From: Psychroflexus torquis ATCC 700755
Lineage (GTDB): Bacteria; Bacteroidota; Bacteroidia; Flavobacteriales; Flavobacteriaceae
Direction of reading: 5' to 3'
Assembly (NCBI RefSeq): GCF_000153485.2
Contig: NC_018721.1
Coordinates: 2,170,001-2,234,000 of the forward strand
Length of the DNA stretch: 64,000 nucleotides
A program made the position numbers and the translations under genes. Of the stretch, positions 1 to 8,474 are shown piece after piece (within the stretch, counting starts at the first letter, position 1; each line of letters opens with the position of its first letter). Below the pieces are notes generated by a model. It had not been told where the DNA came from, searched no databases, and saw only the letters and a program-made list of their open reading frames with translations.

Positions 1-82
1 ATTTGGATACATCCATACAAAGCAATTCTGCAATTTTTTTCTGTGTTATTCCCTTTTGTTTTTTGGCTTGGAGGAGCTTTTG
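1..82 (-). CDS. Partial XRE-type helix-turn-helix regulator (edge fragment)
   Basis: Reading leftwards from about position 82, the minus strand encodes KQKGITQKKIAELLCMDVSK, which has the pattern of helices 1-3 of an XRE/Cro DNA-binding domain (KGITQKKIAELL then VSK). The protein runs off the window. An ATG at 91-89 is followed two codons later by an in-frame TAA at 85-83, and no other ATG precedes the motif, so either the start codon is unusual or the gene is broken. The fold is inferred from the motif only; ligand and target genes are unknown. Confidence 0.4.
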
Positions 83-243
83 TTATTTCATAATTAAGAT
101 TTGTTGCAAAAAAATATAATTTTTTACAAATAGCAAATCATTATTCTGGGTTTTTATGCTCTATATTTAAATAGATATTCAAGAATTAATTTTAACTTTA
201 ACAAAGAAAAATAAGTAAATTAATTCTAAGGGTTTTTAGCTAA

Positions 244-369
244 AGAGCGGATCAAATTGCAACAGAAGATTTGTTAAATTCAATTTCAGGCGGCACTGAA
301 AATACGTGTCATGATGAACCTGCTAATCCAAACCCAGCTGAGATAATATACCAACATGGCTTCCAATAA
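244..369 (+). other. Degenerate double-glycine (RiPP-type) precursor peptide
   Basis: Between an in-frame TAA (241-243) and a TAA at 367-369 the frame reads a leader-like stretch with ATEDLLNSISGG followed by a 24-residue tail that begins TENTCHDEPANPNP and ends YQHGFQ. An acidic/hydrophobic leader ending in Gly-Gly before a Cys-containing tail is the layout of ribosomally made natural-product precursors in Bacteroidota. No ATG, GTG or TTG gives a full leader: upstream, leader-like residues (ISKLILRVF) continue in the same frame beyond the stop. It is therefore probably a decayed precursor or a coincidence. The gene for a HELVH peptidase begins 24 bases downstream. Confidence 0.3.
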
Positions 370-392
370 GAGGTGATCAATAATTTAAATTT

Positions 393-1565
393 ATGAGGAT
401 CCGTCATCTTTCCTTACTTTTTTTGTTAATGTTATCTAGTTCAACTTATAATAAATCTGATGAACTTGAAGATAATGCTCTAATTATCCAAAACACAGTC
501 GAGTACAATTTCAAAAATAAACATGATCTCGAATCAATTATTCATGCATTAGAGGGGTTTTTAAATACCAAAAATGACTCTTATTTAAGTAATGAATTCT
601 GGATCGAAAATGACAATTCATTTTACAAATATCCATTTTTTGAAATTTCTAATTTAGAGAATTTTGGAAGCATAGTTCTTAAACCAAGTCTATTGTCTGT
701 TACACAAATTAATTCAGAACATTTTATTTGTAAGTTAGGTTGGTTTTACAATAATGAAAAATCAAGATCTCTACAATATATTTATAATGTATCCGTAGTT
801 AAGAAAAATGAAAGGTTTTTATTAAAAAACATTTTAGATTATAATATTAAAGATTGGGAAAAAAAAGAAATTAAACGTGTGACTTATTGGACTGATGATA
901 GTTACAAAATCAATATTGAAAAAGCTGATGAATTCAACGATATAAATAATAAACTCTCAACTTTTTTTGAAAGTGATGTAATTTCTTTCAATTTTGTTCT
1001 TTGCAATTCAAATAATGAATTAATGAGACTAATAGGTTACGATTTTGAATCGTCAATGTTTTTTTCTAATCAAAATGGTTCTATTGCATTTCCAGATGAT
1101 CGTTTAATTTTTTCAGGTAACAATAATGAAATAAATACTCATGAGCTTGTTCATCTTTATTTAACAGAAAAATTCAAAAATTTAAATCCTTATATGAACG
1201 AAGGACTTGCTTCACTATTTGGAGGTTCTAAAGGTTTGGAATATAAGGACCACTTGCTTAAACTTAAGACCCATTTAATTTCAAATGAAATTGATATTTA
1301 TCAAGAGTTTTTTTTTGGTAATTATGTAATAGATTTTGATACATCACTGAGATATACTTTAAGTGCATTTATTTGTGAATTGACCTTGAAAAAATTTGGT
1401 AAGGACAAGCTCTTTGAGCTTATAAACTGTGGAAAATCTAACTATGATATAATTAATTACATAAAAAAATATTTTGAAGTCAATCCTAATGATTTTAATG
1501 ATTTTATTAAATATGAATTAGAAAATTATGATTTTAAAAAAAGACCAAAAAAACTATTTTATTGA
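393..1565 (+). CDS. Secreted gluzincin-like metallopeptidase
   Basis: A 390-residue protein with a hydrophobic N-terminus (about residues 6-16) suggesting export. The centre carries HELVH (residues 250-254) followed by MNEGLA about 15 residues later (E270), the HExxH...E zinc-site layout of gluzincin peptidases of the peptidase-MA type. The N-terminal half (30-160) has no motif I can name and could be a small alpha/beta domain. The final 100 residues are Lys/Asn-rich and helical. Codon use is very AT-rich compared with the ABC genes that follow. It starts 24 bases after the GG-leader remnant; whether the two were functionally linked is speculation. Zinc peptidase activity is likely; the substrate is unknown. 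Confidence 0.6.
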   Translation: MRIRHLSLLFLLMLSSSTYNKSDELEDNALIIQNTVEYNFKNKHDLESIIHALEGFLNTKNDSYLSNEFWIENDNSFYKYPFFEISNLENFGSIVLKPSLLSVTQINSEHFICKLGWFYNNEKSRSLQYIYNVSVVKKNERFLLKNILDYNIKDWEKKEIKRVTYWTDDSYKINIEKADEFNDINNKLSTFFESDVISFNFVLCNSNNELMRLIGYDFESSMFFSNQNGSIAFPDDRLIFSGNNNEINTHELVHLYLTEKFKNLNPYMNEGLASLFGGSKGLEYKDHLLKLKTHLISNEIDIYQEFFFGNYVIDFDTSLRYTLSAFICELTLKKFGKDKLFELINCGKSNYDIINYIKKYFEVNPNDFNDFIKYELENYDFKKRPKKLFY

Positions 1566-1615
1566 TTCTATAAAACTAAGCCTACAAATAAATTAAGAAT
1601 ATTCTTTTTCCTAAA

Positions 1616-2527
1616 ATGCTACTCATGAATCGACTTCAACTCATCAATGTCTCCAAAACCTATAAAAACGGAGTGAAAGCTCTTGATAATATTTCCATAG
1701 AAATCAATTCTGGAATGTTTGGATTACTAGGACCCAATGGGGCTGGAAAATCTACCTTAATGCGAACTATCGCTACATTGCAACAACCAGATTCTGGTGA
1801 AATTCACTTAGATGAGATTGATATTTTGAATCAGAAAATGGAATTGCGTAAAGTTTTGGGGTATTTGCCACAATCCTTTGGTGTGTATCCAAAATTGTCG
1901 GCAGAAAAACTCTTGCATTATTTTGCTGAATTGAAAGGAATCTCAAGTAAAAAAGAACGAAATAAGATTGTGGATTACGCCCTAGAGGTGACCAACCTTT
2001 CCAGTGTTAAAAACAAGCACGTAGCCGGATATTCCGGTGGGATGAAACAGCGTTTTGGAATTGCCCAATTACTACTGAATAATCCTAAACTTATTATTGT
2101 AGACGAGCCAACGGCTGGTCTGGATCCAGCAGAGCGTCATCGTTTTCTTAATGTTTTACGAGAAATCGGCACCAATCATATCGTTATCCTTTCTACGCAT
2201 ATTGTAGATGATGTAAAAGAGCTGTGTACCGATATGGCCATTCTGAACGGCGGTAAATTGCTAAGTCACAAAAAACCAATTGATGCGGTTTCAGAACTTA
2301 AAGATAAAACTTGGGGCCTTAGCATTGATCGGGAAAATTTGGAAACTTATGAATCTCAATTCAATTTGATTTCAACCAACTATAACCAAGATAATTCTTT
2401 AAATATACGTGTTTATGGCGATACTCAACCTGGAGAAAAATTTCAAAAAGTAGAACCAGACTTGAGTGATGTGTACTTTGTACACCTTAAAGCAGACGAA
2501 ACTGAAGCCACTAACCAACACTCTTAA
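1616..2527 (+). CDS. ABC transporter ATP-binding protein
   Basis: A 303-residue ABC ATPase. Walker A is GPNGAGKST (about 40-48), the signature is YSGGMKQR (about 140), and Walker B is LIIVDEP with the downstream H-loop in STHIVDD. The last 80 residues form a C-terminal extension typical of ATPases that pair with ABC-2 permeases. It lies 5 bases upstream of the permease/peptidase fusion gene, so the two very likely form one operon and one transporter in the inner membrane. Two ATGs are possible (1616 and 1625); both leave the ATPase domain intact. Substrate not deducible. Confidence 0.9.
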   Translation: MLLMNRLQLINVSKTYKNGVKALDNISIEINSGMFGLLGPNGAGKSTLMRTIATLQQPDSGEIHLDEIDILNQKMELRKVLGYLPQSFGVYPKLSAEKLLHYFAELKGISSKKERNKIVDYALEVTNLSSVKNKHVAGYSGGMKQRFGIAQLLLNNPKLIIVDEPTAGLDPAERHRFLNVLREIGTNHIVILSTHIVDDVKELCTDMAILNGGKLLSHKKPIDAVSELKDKTWGLSIDRENLETYESQFNLISTNYNQDNSLNIRVYGDTQPGEKFQKVEPDLSDVYFVHLKADETEATNQHS

Positions 2528-2532
2528 TCCTT

Positions 2533-5500
2533 ATGTTTTCAAGCATTTTCAAGTTCGAAATCAAGACTTGGTTTAGAACTCCTATTACCTATATTTATTC
2601 GGGCATCATGTTTATTTTTGCCTTGATTCTAATGGCCTCATCTGGTGGGCTTTTTGATAATTTTACCGTCACAACGACTTCCGCAACCTTTCAAAATTCT
2701 GCTTTAGCAATTAATGGTTTGATTAATATCATTGCTGCATTTTTGTATTTTTTACTTCCCTCCATCATTGGTGCATCGGTGAGTAAAGATTTTAAATACG
2801 ATATGCACCAGGTGTTATATTCTTACCCGATCACCAAATTTAATTATCTATTTGCTAAGTTTTTGAGTGCATTAAGCATCGTCATCATGATTATTCTTTT
2901 CATTTGTTTCGGTCTCTATCTCGGTACTATTTTTCCGGGAACCAATCCAAAACTTTTCATGGATTTTGATATTCTGAATTACGTACAACCCCTTTTATTA
3001 ATCATTTTACCTAACCTTATTTTCTTTGGGGCTGTTGTATTTGCAGTAGTTACGTTTTCAAGAAATATTTTCATAGGATTTATTAGCATATTAATATTGA
3101 TTGTTATCCAAGGTTTAGCTCAAACTTTAGCAGCAGATGTCGATAACAAGACCCTTGCAGCTCTCATTGATCCTTTGGGCGCACAAGCATTATCACTTGA
3201 AACGGAATATTGGACTGTTTTTGATAGGAATACAAATTATTTACCCTTTGAAGGGTACCTGCTTTACAACCGATTGCTTTGGGCAGCTATTAGTATTTTA
3301 ATTTTCGTGTTTGTATATGTGAAGTTCAAATTCAACCAGCAGGCTATTCAATTTAAACTTTTCAAGACTAAAGCAGAACGCATCATTAAAAGAAATTTTG
3401 GCAGTTTAGTGCGTATTAAAATACCAGAAGTAAGCAAAACCTATAAGTTTAAACATTGGTTGAAAATGGCCTGGACACACAGCCGTTTCGAAACTAAATA
3501 CATTTTCAAAAACTGGGTTTTTATTTCTTTTGCACTCGTCACTGTATTGGTTACTTTTATAACACTTGCTCAACGTATTCCTATTTATGGTACTTCTACT
3601 TATCCCGTGACGCGAGAAATGATGCAGTCGGCTTCTGGAATCATTAGCGGGTTTATGATTATTATCACATTTTTGATTTCAGGCATGCTTATCAATCGTG
3701 CTCAAAACACAAATATGGACCAATTGGTGGATGTAACTCCTTACCCTAACTGGTCGTTTATGTTGTCCAAATTTCTTGCCATCTTCAAAATGCAAGCGTT
3801 TTTCTATATTTTAGCTCTGGTTATTGCTATTGGCGTTCAAATTTATAATGACTACTACAAATTGGAAATTGACTTGTATTTATTTCAATTTTTTGCTGTC
3901 GATTACTTACGAGTGTTTGCTTGGACGGTTATGGCATTCTTAGTTCATGTCCTTATCAAAAATCATATCGCAGGTTTTATAACTCTATTGGCAGGATTGA
4001 TTTTTCTTTCTTTTCTCCCAAGTTTTGGTATTGAACAATACATCTTCAGATTCAACACTAATGCTGGTGCCACTTATTCCGATATGGTTGGTTATGGCAC
4101 AAGTCTAAAAGTCTTTTATATTTACCGACTATATTGGTTTGCCTTGGCCACGGTGACGTATGTTTTGGCCCTATTATTTTACCGTAGAGGTATATCTTAT
4201 TCTGTAAAACAAAGGATAGAGAGGGCAAAGCAGAATTTTAATCCCCTCCAAAAATCTATTGTTGCCTTAAGTCTGCTTCTATTTATAAGTATTGGTTCTT
4301 GGATTTATTATACCGATAATGTTGTCAATACACGCTATTCTGGAAAAGAAGTAGAACAGCTAAGTGTCGATTTTGAAAACCAATATTCAAAATATAAAGA
4401 GTTGGCACAACCCAGAATTACAAGTGTCGATATCGATTTTGATTTATATCCTGAAACTCGAGATTTCAAGGCAAAAGGGGAGTTCATTCTGAAAAACAAA
4501 ACTGAAAGCCCTATAGATTCAGTGTTCATAAACATGAACGACTACCCCCAATCTTATGCCTTTGAAAGAGCAGGAAAAGTAGTGTTAAAAGATACTGTTT
4601 ATGATTTTGAAATATTCAAGTTCAATAAAAATTTATCTCCTGGAGAAGAGGTGAAATTCACTTTTGAAATGGAGAATAAACTCAATACTATTTTGACGTC
4701 GAATTCTCCAGTAAGAACCAATGGGACGTTTATTAATAATCAAATTTTCCCCAGTTTTGGCTATAATGAAAATAGAGAAATTCAAAATAATAAAACCCGA
4801 GAAAAGTATGGATTAGAGCCTAAAGAACGAATGAAGTCACCTTATGATTCAACAGCTTTAGGCAATACTTATATCTCTAGTGATGCAGATTGGATAGATT
4901 TTGAAACCACAGTATCTACCTCTAAAGATCAAATTGCCATTGCGCCGGGCTATCTTCAGAAAGAATGGATGGAAGGCGACAGAAAATATTTTCACTACAA
5001 AATGGACAAGAAAATATTAAATTTCTACGCCTTTAATTCTGCAGAATACGAAGTTTACGAAGACCGCTGGAACGATGTGAACATCCAAGTGTTTTATCAT
5101 AAACCCCACGATTATAACATTGAAAGGATGGTGAATGCGACCAAGAAATCTCTCGCTTATTATTCAGAAAATTTCAGTCCATACCAATTCAAACAACTTC
5201 GCATTTTGGAATTTCCACTTACCTCAGGATCGTTTGCTCAATCCTTTGCCAACACGGTTCCCTATTCAGAAGCGATTGGTTTTATAGCCAAAGTTGATGA
5301 TGAAGATAATGAAAGTGTGGATTACCCGTTTAGTGTGACCGCACACGAAGTGGCTCACCAATGGTGGGCACATCAGGTGATTGGCGCCAATGTACGTGGG
5401 GCAACTTTACTTTCTGAAAGTATGTCTGAATATAGTTCGTTAAAAGTTCTAGAGAAGGAATATGGCAAAGAACAGATGCGAGTGTTTTTGAAAGACGCTT

Positions 5501-6195
5501 TGGATAAATACCTTAGAGGTCGCCGTTTCGAAAGTCAAAAAGAATTGCCTTTGATGTATAATGAAAATCAACAATATATCCATTACAATAAAGGGTCGCT
5601 AGTGCTTTATGCTATGAGTGATTATTTGGGTGAAAAGAAAATGAATAACATCTTGAAAACCTATGTAGATCAAGTCGCATTTCAGGAGCCACCGTACACA
5701 ACTTCAGTAGAATTTGTAAATATTCTGAAATCTCAAACCCCAGATTCTCTCCAGTATTTGATAAAAGATATGTTTGAAACTATCACACTTTACGATAACC
5801 ATGCCCTTAAAGCAACCTACGAAGTTCTTGAAAACGGTCAATATAAGGTCAATTTTGATGTAAATGTCCAAAAATACAGATCTTCAGAAAAGGGGGAAAA
5901 GGAGTTTAGTGATGCTGAAGGTGAGGGGTTAGTTTTGGAAACGGATGACGAAAATCTAGAATCTCTACCTCTCAAGGATTATATAGAAGTTGGCGTTTTT
6001 GGAAAATCTGATGAAAGTCTAGACGATGTCAGAAAGGAAACTGTACTCTACCTTAGAAAGCATATGATATCTGAAATCAACACTACTTTTAGCATTATTG
6101 TGGACTCAAAACCCTTAGAAGTTGGGATTGACCCTTTCAATAAACTTATAGATACCGATTCTGATGATAATCGTATAGAAGTTAAGGAAAAATAG
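2533..6195 (+). CDS. ABC-2 permease fused to M1-family aminopeptidase
   Basis: A 1220-residue protein. Residues 1 to about 590 contain two ABC-2-type membrane blocks with roughly a dozen hydrophobic segments. After the last segment (about 575-595) comes a large domain with HEVAHQWW at 938-945 and a glutamate about 20 residues later (SES), matching the M1 gluzincin zinc site (HExxH...E). The family is widespread in Bacteroidota, always next to an ABC ATPase as here. Known family features suggest a membrane transporter whose peptidase faces the periplasm; the cargo is not established. A strong bidirectional terminator follows at 6221-6256. Confidence 0.88.
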   Translation: MFSSIFKFEIKTWFRTPITYIYSGIMFIFALILMASSGGLFDNFTVTTTSATFQNSALAINGLINIIAAFLYFLLPSIIGASVSKDFKYDMHQVLYSYPITKFNYLFAKFLSALSIVIMIILFICFGLYLGTIFPGTNPKLFMDFDILNYVQPLLLIILPNLIFFGAVVFAVVTFSRNIFIGFISILILIVIQGLAQTLAADVDNKTLAALIDPLGAQALSLETEYWTVFDRNTNYLPFEGYLLYNRLLWAAISILIFVFVYVKFKFNQQAIQFKLFKTKAERIIKRNFGSLVRIKIPEVSKTYKFKHWLKMAWTHSRFETKYIFKNWVFISFALVTVLVTFITLAQRIPIYGTSTYPVTREMMQSASGIISGFMIIITFLISGMLINRAQNTNMDQLVDVTPYPNWSFMLSKFLAIFKMQAFFYILALVIAIGVQIYNDYYKLEIDLYLFQFFAVDYLRVFAWTVMAFLVHVLIKNHIAGFITLLAGLIFLSFLPSFGIEQYIFRFNTNAGATYSDMVGYGTSLKVFYIYRLYWFALATVTYVLALLFYRRGISYSVKQRIERAKQNFNPLQKSIVALSLLLFISIGSWIYYTDNVVNTRYSGKEVEQLSVDFENQYSKYKELAQPRITSVDIDFDLYPETRDFKAKGEFILKNKTESPIDSVFINMNDYPQSYAFERAGKVVLKDTVYDFEIFKFNKNLSPGEEVKFTFEMENKLNTILTSNSPVRTNGTFINNQIFPSFGYNENREIQNNKTREKYGLEPKERMKSPYDSTALGNTYISSDADWIDFETTVSTSKDQIAIAPGYLQKEWMEGDRKYFHYKMDKKILNFYAFNSAEYEVYEDRWNDVNIQVFYHKPHDYNIERMVNATKKSLAYYSENFSPYQFKQLRILEFPLTSGSFAQSFANTVPYSEAIGFIAKVDDEDNESVDYPFSVTAHEVAHQWWAHQVIGANVRGATLLSESMSEYSSLKVLEKEYGKEQMRVFLKDALDKYLRGRRFESQKELPLMYNENQQYIHYNKGSLVLYAMSDYLGEKKMNNILKTYVDQVAFQEPPYTTSVEFVNILKSQTPDSLQYLIKDMFETITLYDNHALKATYEVLENGQYKVNFDVNVQKYRSSEKGEKEFSDAEGEGLVLETDDENLESLPLKDYIEVGVFGKSDESLDDVRKETVLYLRKHMISEINTTFSIIVDSKPLEVGIDPFNKLIDTDSDDNRIEVKEK

Positions 6196-6220
6196 AGCTG
6201 TATGTTTTTTTAACCATGAA

Positions 6221-6256
6221 AAACGCCTCAAACTTTAATTGGTCTGAGGCGTTTTT
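6221..6256. terminator. Bidirectional intrinsic terminator
   Basis: Stem ACGCCTCA / TGAGGCGT (6223-6230 with 6245-6252) with a T-run to the right and an A-run to the left. It can end transcription of the ABC permease/peptidase gene from the left and of the small membrane protein/MarC pair from the right. Confidence 0.9.
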
Positions 6257-6282
6257 TCGTTAAATGACTTTAAATTAATCTA

Positions 6283-6483
6283 TTAAGCCTCGTATCTCTC
6301 TTTCAGTTTTCTTGAAAGCAGGAGTATACATAAAAGGACTAAAATACACAGGCAGACTAATATACCTAAAACTCCTGTAAAACTTTTTTGATCTCCTACT
6401 AGGTCATTTGTATTGACCAATGACCCACTAAAAATTAAAAGACCTATGGCAGAGAGAATAAGGAAATAAATAAAATACTTCAT
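6283..6483 (-). CDS. Small two-helix membrane protein
   Basis: A 66-residue protein with two hydrophobic stretches (about 3-20 and 38-56), a short polar loop (NTNDLVGDQKS) and a basic C-terminus (SRKLKERYEA). I do not recognise a family. It starts 5 bases after the stop of the MarC-family gene and ends before a bidirectional terminator, so it is probably the second gene of that operon. Its ATG, two clear membrane segments and the tight spacing argue that it is real. Confidence 0.65.
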   Translation of the reverse strand: MKYFIYFLILSAIGLLIFSGSLVNTNDLVGDQKSFTGVLGILVCLCILVLLCILLLSRKLKERYEA

Positions 6484-6488
6484 AACTG

Positions 6489-7061
6489 TTAATTGAATAA
6501 ACTCTGAATATTAGTGGCGAATAACTTCACCGCTATAGCTAACAAAATTACACCAAATATCTTCCTGATGACAGAAATCCCTTGTTTTCCGAAAAGTTTC
6601 TCAATTTTTTTAGAAGACTTTAAGACTGCATAAACCACGATAATGTTCAATATTATGGCTACAATAATATTAGGGGTATCAAATTCAGACTTCAAAGACA
6701 ATATGGAGGTCATTGTTCCAGCCCCAGCAATAAGAGGAAAAGCTAGAGGAACTATAGCGGCAGTTTCTGGAGCATCATCTTTATAAAGTTGAATGCCTAG
6801 AATCATTTCCATGGCCAAGAAGAAAATAATGAAGGCTCCTGCTACGGCAAACGAGTTCACGTCTATGCCAATAAGGTTGAGAATGGTCTCCCCAACAAAT
6901 AGAAAAGCAATCATCAAAATACAAGCAACTATAGATGCTTTTTCGCTTTGTATATGACCCACTTTTTTCCTTAAGTCTACAATAATTGGAATACTTCCCA
7001 CAATATCTATAACTGCAAAAAGAATCATGCCAGCGGTAAAAATTTGTTTTAAATCAAACAT
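6489..7061 (-). CDS. MarC-family integral membrane protein
   Basis: A 190-residue, very hydrophobic protein with about six membrane segments. The segments LILAMEMI-like 'FFLAMEMILGIQLY' and 'VPLAFPLIAGAGTMTS' match the MarC/UPF0056 family, whose members contain conserved PLA-P-I-GPG-type motifs (here PLAFPLIAGAG). The family was once linked to multiple antibiotic resistance in E. coli, but its transport role is unsettled. It is the first gene of a two-gene minus-strand unit, with a promoter-like TACTTTTG box at 7091-7084. Confidence 0.85.
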   Translation of the reverse strand: MFDLKQIFTAGMILFAVIDIVGSIPIIVDLRKKVGHIQSEKASIVACILMIAFLFVGETILNLIGIDVNSFAVAGAFIIFFLAMEMILGIQLYKDDAPETAAIVPLAFPLIAGAGTMTSILSLKSEFDTPNIIVAIILNIIVVYAVLKSSKKIEKLFGKQGISVIRKIFGVILLAIAVKLFATNIQSLFN

Positions 7062-7083
7062 AATAAGTTTCTCAAAATTTTTG

Positions 7084-7113
7084 CAAAAGTAATTCTGCTT
7101 AAAGGAATATCAA
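7084..7113 (-). promoter_or_regulatory. Promoter of the MarC operon
   Basis: On the minus strand TTG (7113-7111), 19 bases, then TACTTTTG (7091-7084), fitting the flavobacterial TTG / TAnnTTTG promoter. It lies 22 bases before the MarC start codon. Confidence 0.65.
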
Positions 7114-7216
7114 TACTCACAAAGTATCTGAAATATCAAATTTAAGTTAAATTTACTTTTTAAACCCTTTGCCTTTAATTCTATAAGGCAGAACTCAAAT
7201 GCACTAAATATTTAAT

Positions 7217-7224
7217 TAGATTTG
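7217..7224 (+). promoter_or_regulatory. -7 box of the DUF3109 gene
   Basis: TAGATTTG matches TAnnTTTG exactly but ends only 5 bases before the ATG at 7230. If used, the transcript would have essentially no leader. No TTG -33 element at the right distance is seen. Confidence 0.45.
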
Positions 7225-7229
7225 CAGCT

Positions 7230-7799
7230 ATGATTCAAATAGGAAAAACACTTGTTTCTGAAGCAATTATTGACAATGAATTTGCTTGCAACCTATCGGC
7301 TTGCAAAGGAGAATGTTGCGTTTCAGGAGATTCAGGAGCTCCGTTAGATCCCGAAGAGCTTAATATTTTAGAAACGATCTATCCAAAAGTAAAACCCTTT
7401 TTAAGACCTGAAGGCATTGCCGCTATAGAAGCTCAAGGCACTCATGTCATGTCAGATTTTGGCGAACCAGAGACCCCCTTAGTTGGAGGTAAAGAGTGTG
7501 CTTACGTCAATTTTGCAGAAAATGGTACAGCACTCTGCGGCATTGAGACAGCTTATCGCGCAGGTGAAACCGACTTCAAAAAACCGGTTTCTTGTGAACT
7601 CTATCCCATTCGTGTTCAAAAATTATCAGAACTTCATGCCGTTAATTACGATCGCTGGAGTATTTGTAGTGATGCTTGTACTTTAGGCAAAAGCCTTGAA
7701 ATGCCGGTTTATAAATTCACCAAAAACGCCTTGATTCGAAAATTTGGAGAAGATTGGTATGCAGAATTGGAGCAAGCGATAGAAGGAATAAACACTTAA
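7230..7799 (+). CDS. DUF3109 family cysteine-rich protein
   Basis: A 189-residue cytoplasmic protein. Cysteines cluster in CNLSACKGECC (about 20-31), in 'CAYVNF...CGIETAY' (about 90-110), in 'CELYPIR' and in 'CSDAC' near the C-terminus. This pattern is that of DUF3109, related to the zinc/iron-chelating YkgJ-type proteins, so metal binding is likely but the function is unknown. A -7 box sits directly before the start. The last 58 codons and about 130 bases of downstream sequence are present again at 8092-8407 as a broken copy. Confidence 0.8.
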   Translation: MIQIGKTLVSEAIIDNEFACNLSACKGECCVSGDSGAPLDPEELNILETIYPKVKPFLRPEGIAAIEAQGTHVMSDFGEPETPLVGGKECAYVNFAENGTALCGIETAYRAGETDFKKPVSCELYPIRVQKLSELHAVNYDRWSICSDACTLGKSLEMPVYKFTKNALIRKFGEDWYAELEQAIEGINT

Positions 7800-7927
7800 A
7801 ATTTACCATTAAACTTTTCAAAATTAAATTCAACCAGTCTTAAAGTTTATTTTTTTAAGGTTCTAATCCTTTAGTCTTTTAGAGATAGGCCTCTTGTGGA
7901 TACTTTTCGACTGAATCCAAAGAAGCT
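7624..7927 (+). repeat. Copy 1 of a 300-bp direct duplication
   Basis: From the 3' end of the DUF3109 gene through about 130 bases beyond its stop. It matches 8092-8407 with the same order of blocks: the GTTAATTACGATCGCTGGAG region, the stop region, CAGTCTTAAAGTTT-like sequence, and TTCGACTGAATCCAAAGAA at the end. Confidence 0.9.
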
Positions 7928-7933
7928 TACTGA

Positions 7934-7953
7934 TACCAAATTAAATTTATAAT
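7934..7953. repeat. Single end of an IS630-like short element
   Basis: TACCAAATTAAATTTATAAT is identical to the left end of the inverted-repeat element at 46053 and nearly identical to 25382. Only one end is present. It sits 6 bases after copy 1 of the DUF3109 tail duplication. Confidence 0.6.
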
Positions 7954-8091
7954 ATCTCAAAATAAATTAACTGAAAAAATCAGATCAAGAGAGAATCAAA
8001 TTTATGTCAACATTCTGCTTTAGGAAATATCATCTCATTTTTTTATTGATTAAATGTAACTAACATTTAAAAGGGGAAGACTTCAATATTT

Positions 8092-8407
8092 ATCCGAATT
8101 TCATACGGTTAATTACGATCGCTGGAGTATTTGTAGTGATGCTTGTACTTTAAGCAAAAGACTTGAAATGTCTGTTTATAAATTTATCAAAAACGCCTTT
8201 ATTCGAAAATTTGGAGAAGATCTAATATGCAGAATTGGATCAAACAATAGGATGAATAAATACCTAAGATTTGCTATTAACCTTTCCAAGATTAAATTGA
8301 ACAAGTCTTAAAGTTTGTTTCATTAAGATCGCAATCCTTTAGTTTACAGGAGCTAGATCAATTGTGGATAACTTTGTGGATAACTTTCGACTGAATCCAA
8401 AGAAATT
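8092..8407 (+). pseudogene. Duplicated DUF3109 gene tail plus flank (copy 2)
   Basis: The coding part (8092 to about 8265) repeats the last third of the DUF3109 gene, including CSDACTLSK and IRKFGED, but has no start codon. Just after GAAGAT one extra base shifts the frame (CTAATATG against TGGTATG in the intact gene). The flank continues to TTCGACTGAATCCAAAGAA at about 8404. This copy also contains two perfect 12-base units TGTGGATAACTT where copy 1 has a single imperfect one. It is non-coding debris that now forms the nrdB upstream region. Confidence 0.85.
8363..8383 (-). promoter_or_regulatory. Pair of DnaA-box-like sites upstream of nrdB
   Basis: TGTGGATAA occurs at 8363-8371 and 8375-8383 in direct repeat with a 12-base period. 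Its complement TTATCCACA is the consensus DnaA box. The sites are about 92-112 bases upstream of the nrdB start. DnaA control of nrd operons is known in E. coli; for this organism it is inference. Confidence 0.5.
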
Positions 8408-8474
8408 TAAATGAATTATTTTGATCTTTGTTAAGAATAATTTCAAATACTAAACCTCTCAAAATCATTAACCT

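Noticed and set aside
1616..6195. RiPP export operon linked to the GG-leader peptide
   Set aside because: The ABC ATPase and permease/M1 fusion are a widespread Bacteroidota pair without a C39 peptidase domain, so their nearness is not evidence of a RiPP pathway.
7483..7686. Second gene within the DUF3109 gene in another frame
   Set aside because: Fully contained in a clear gene; no family features of its own.
8363..8383. Chromosomal replication origin
   Set aside because: Only two DnaA-box-like sites, with no AT-rich unwinding region cluster and no dnaA or dnaN nearby.
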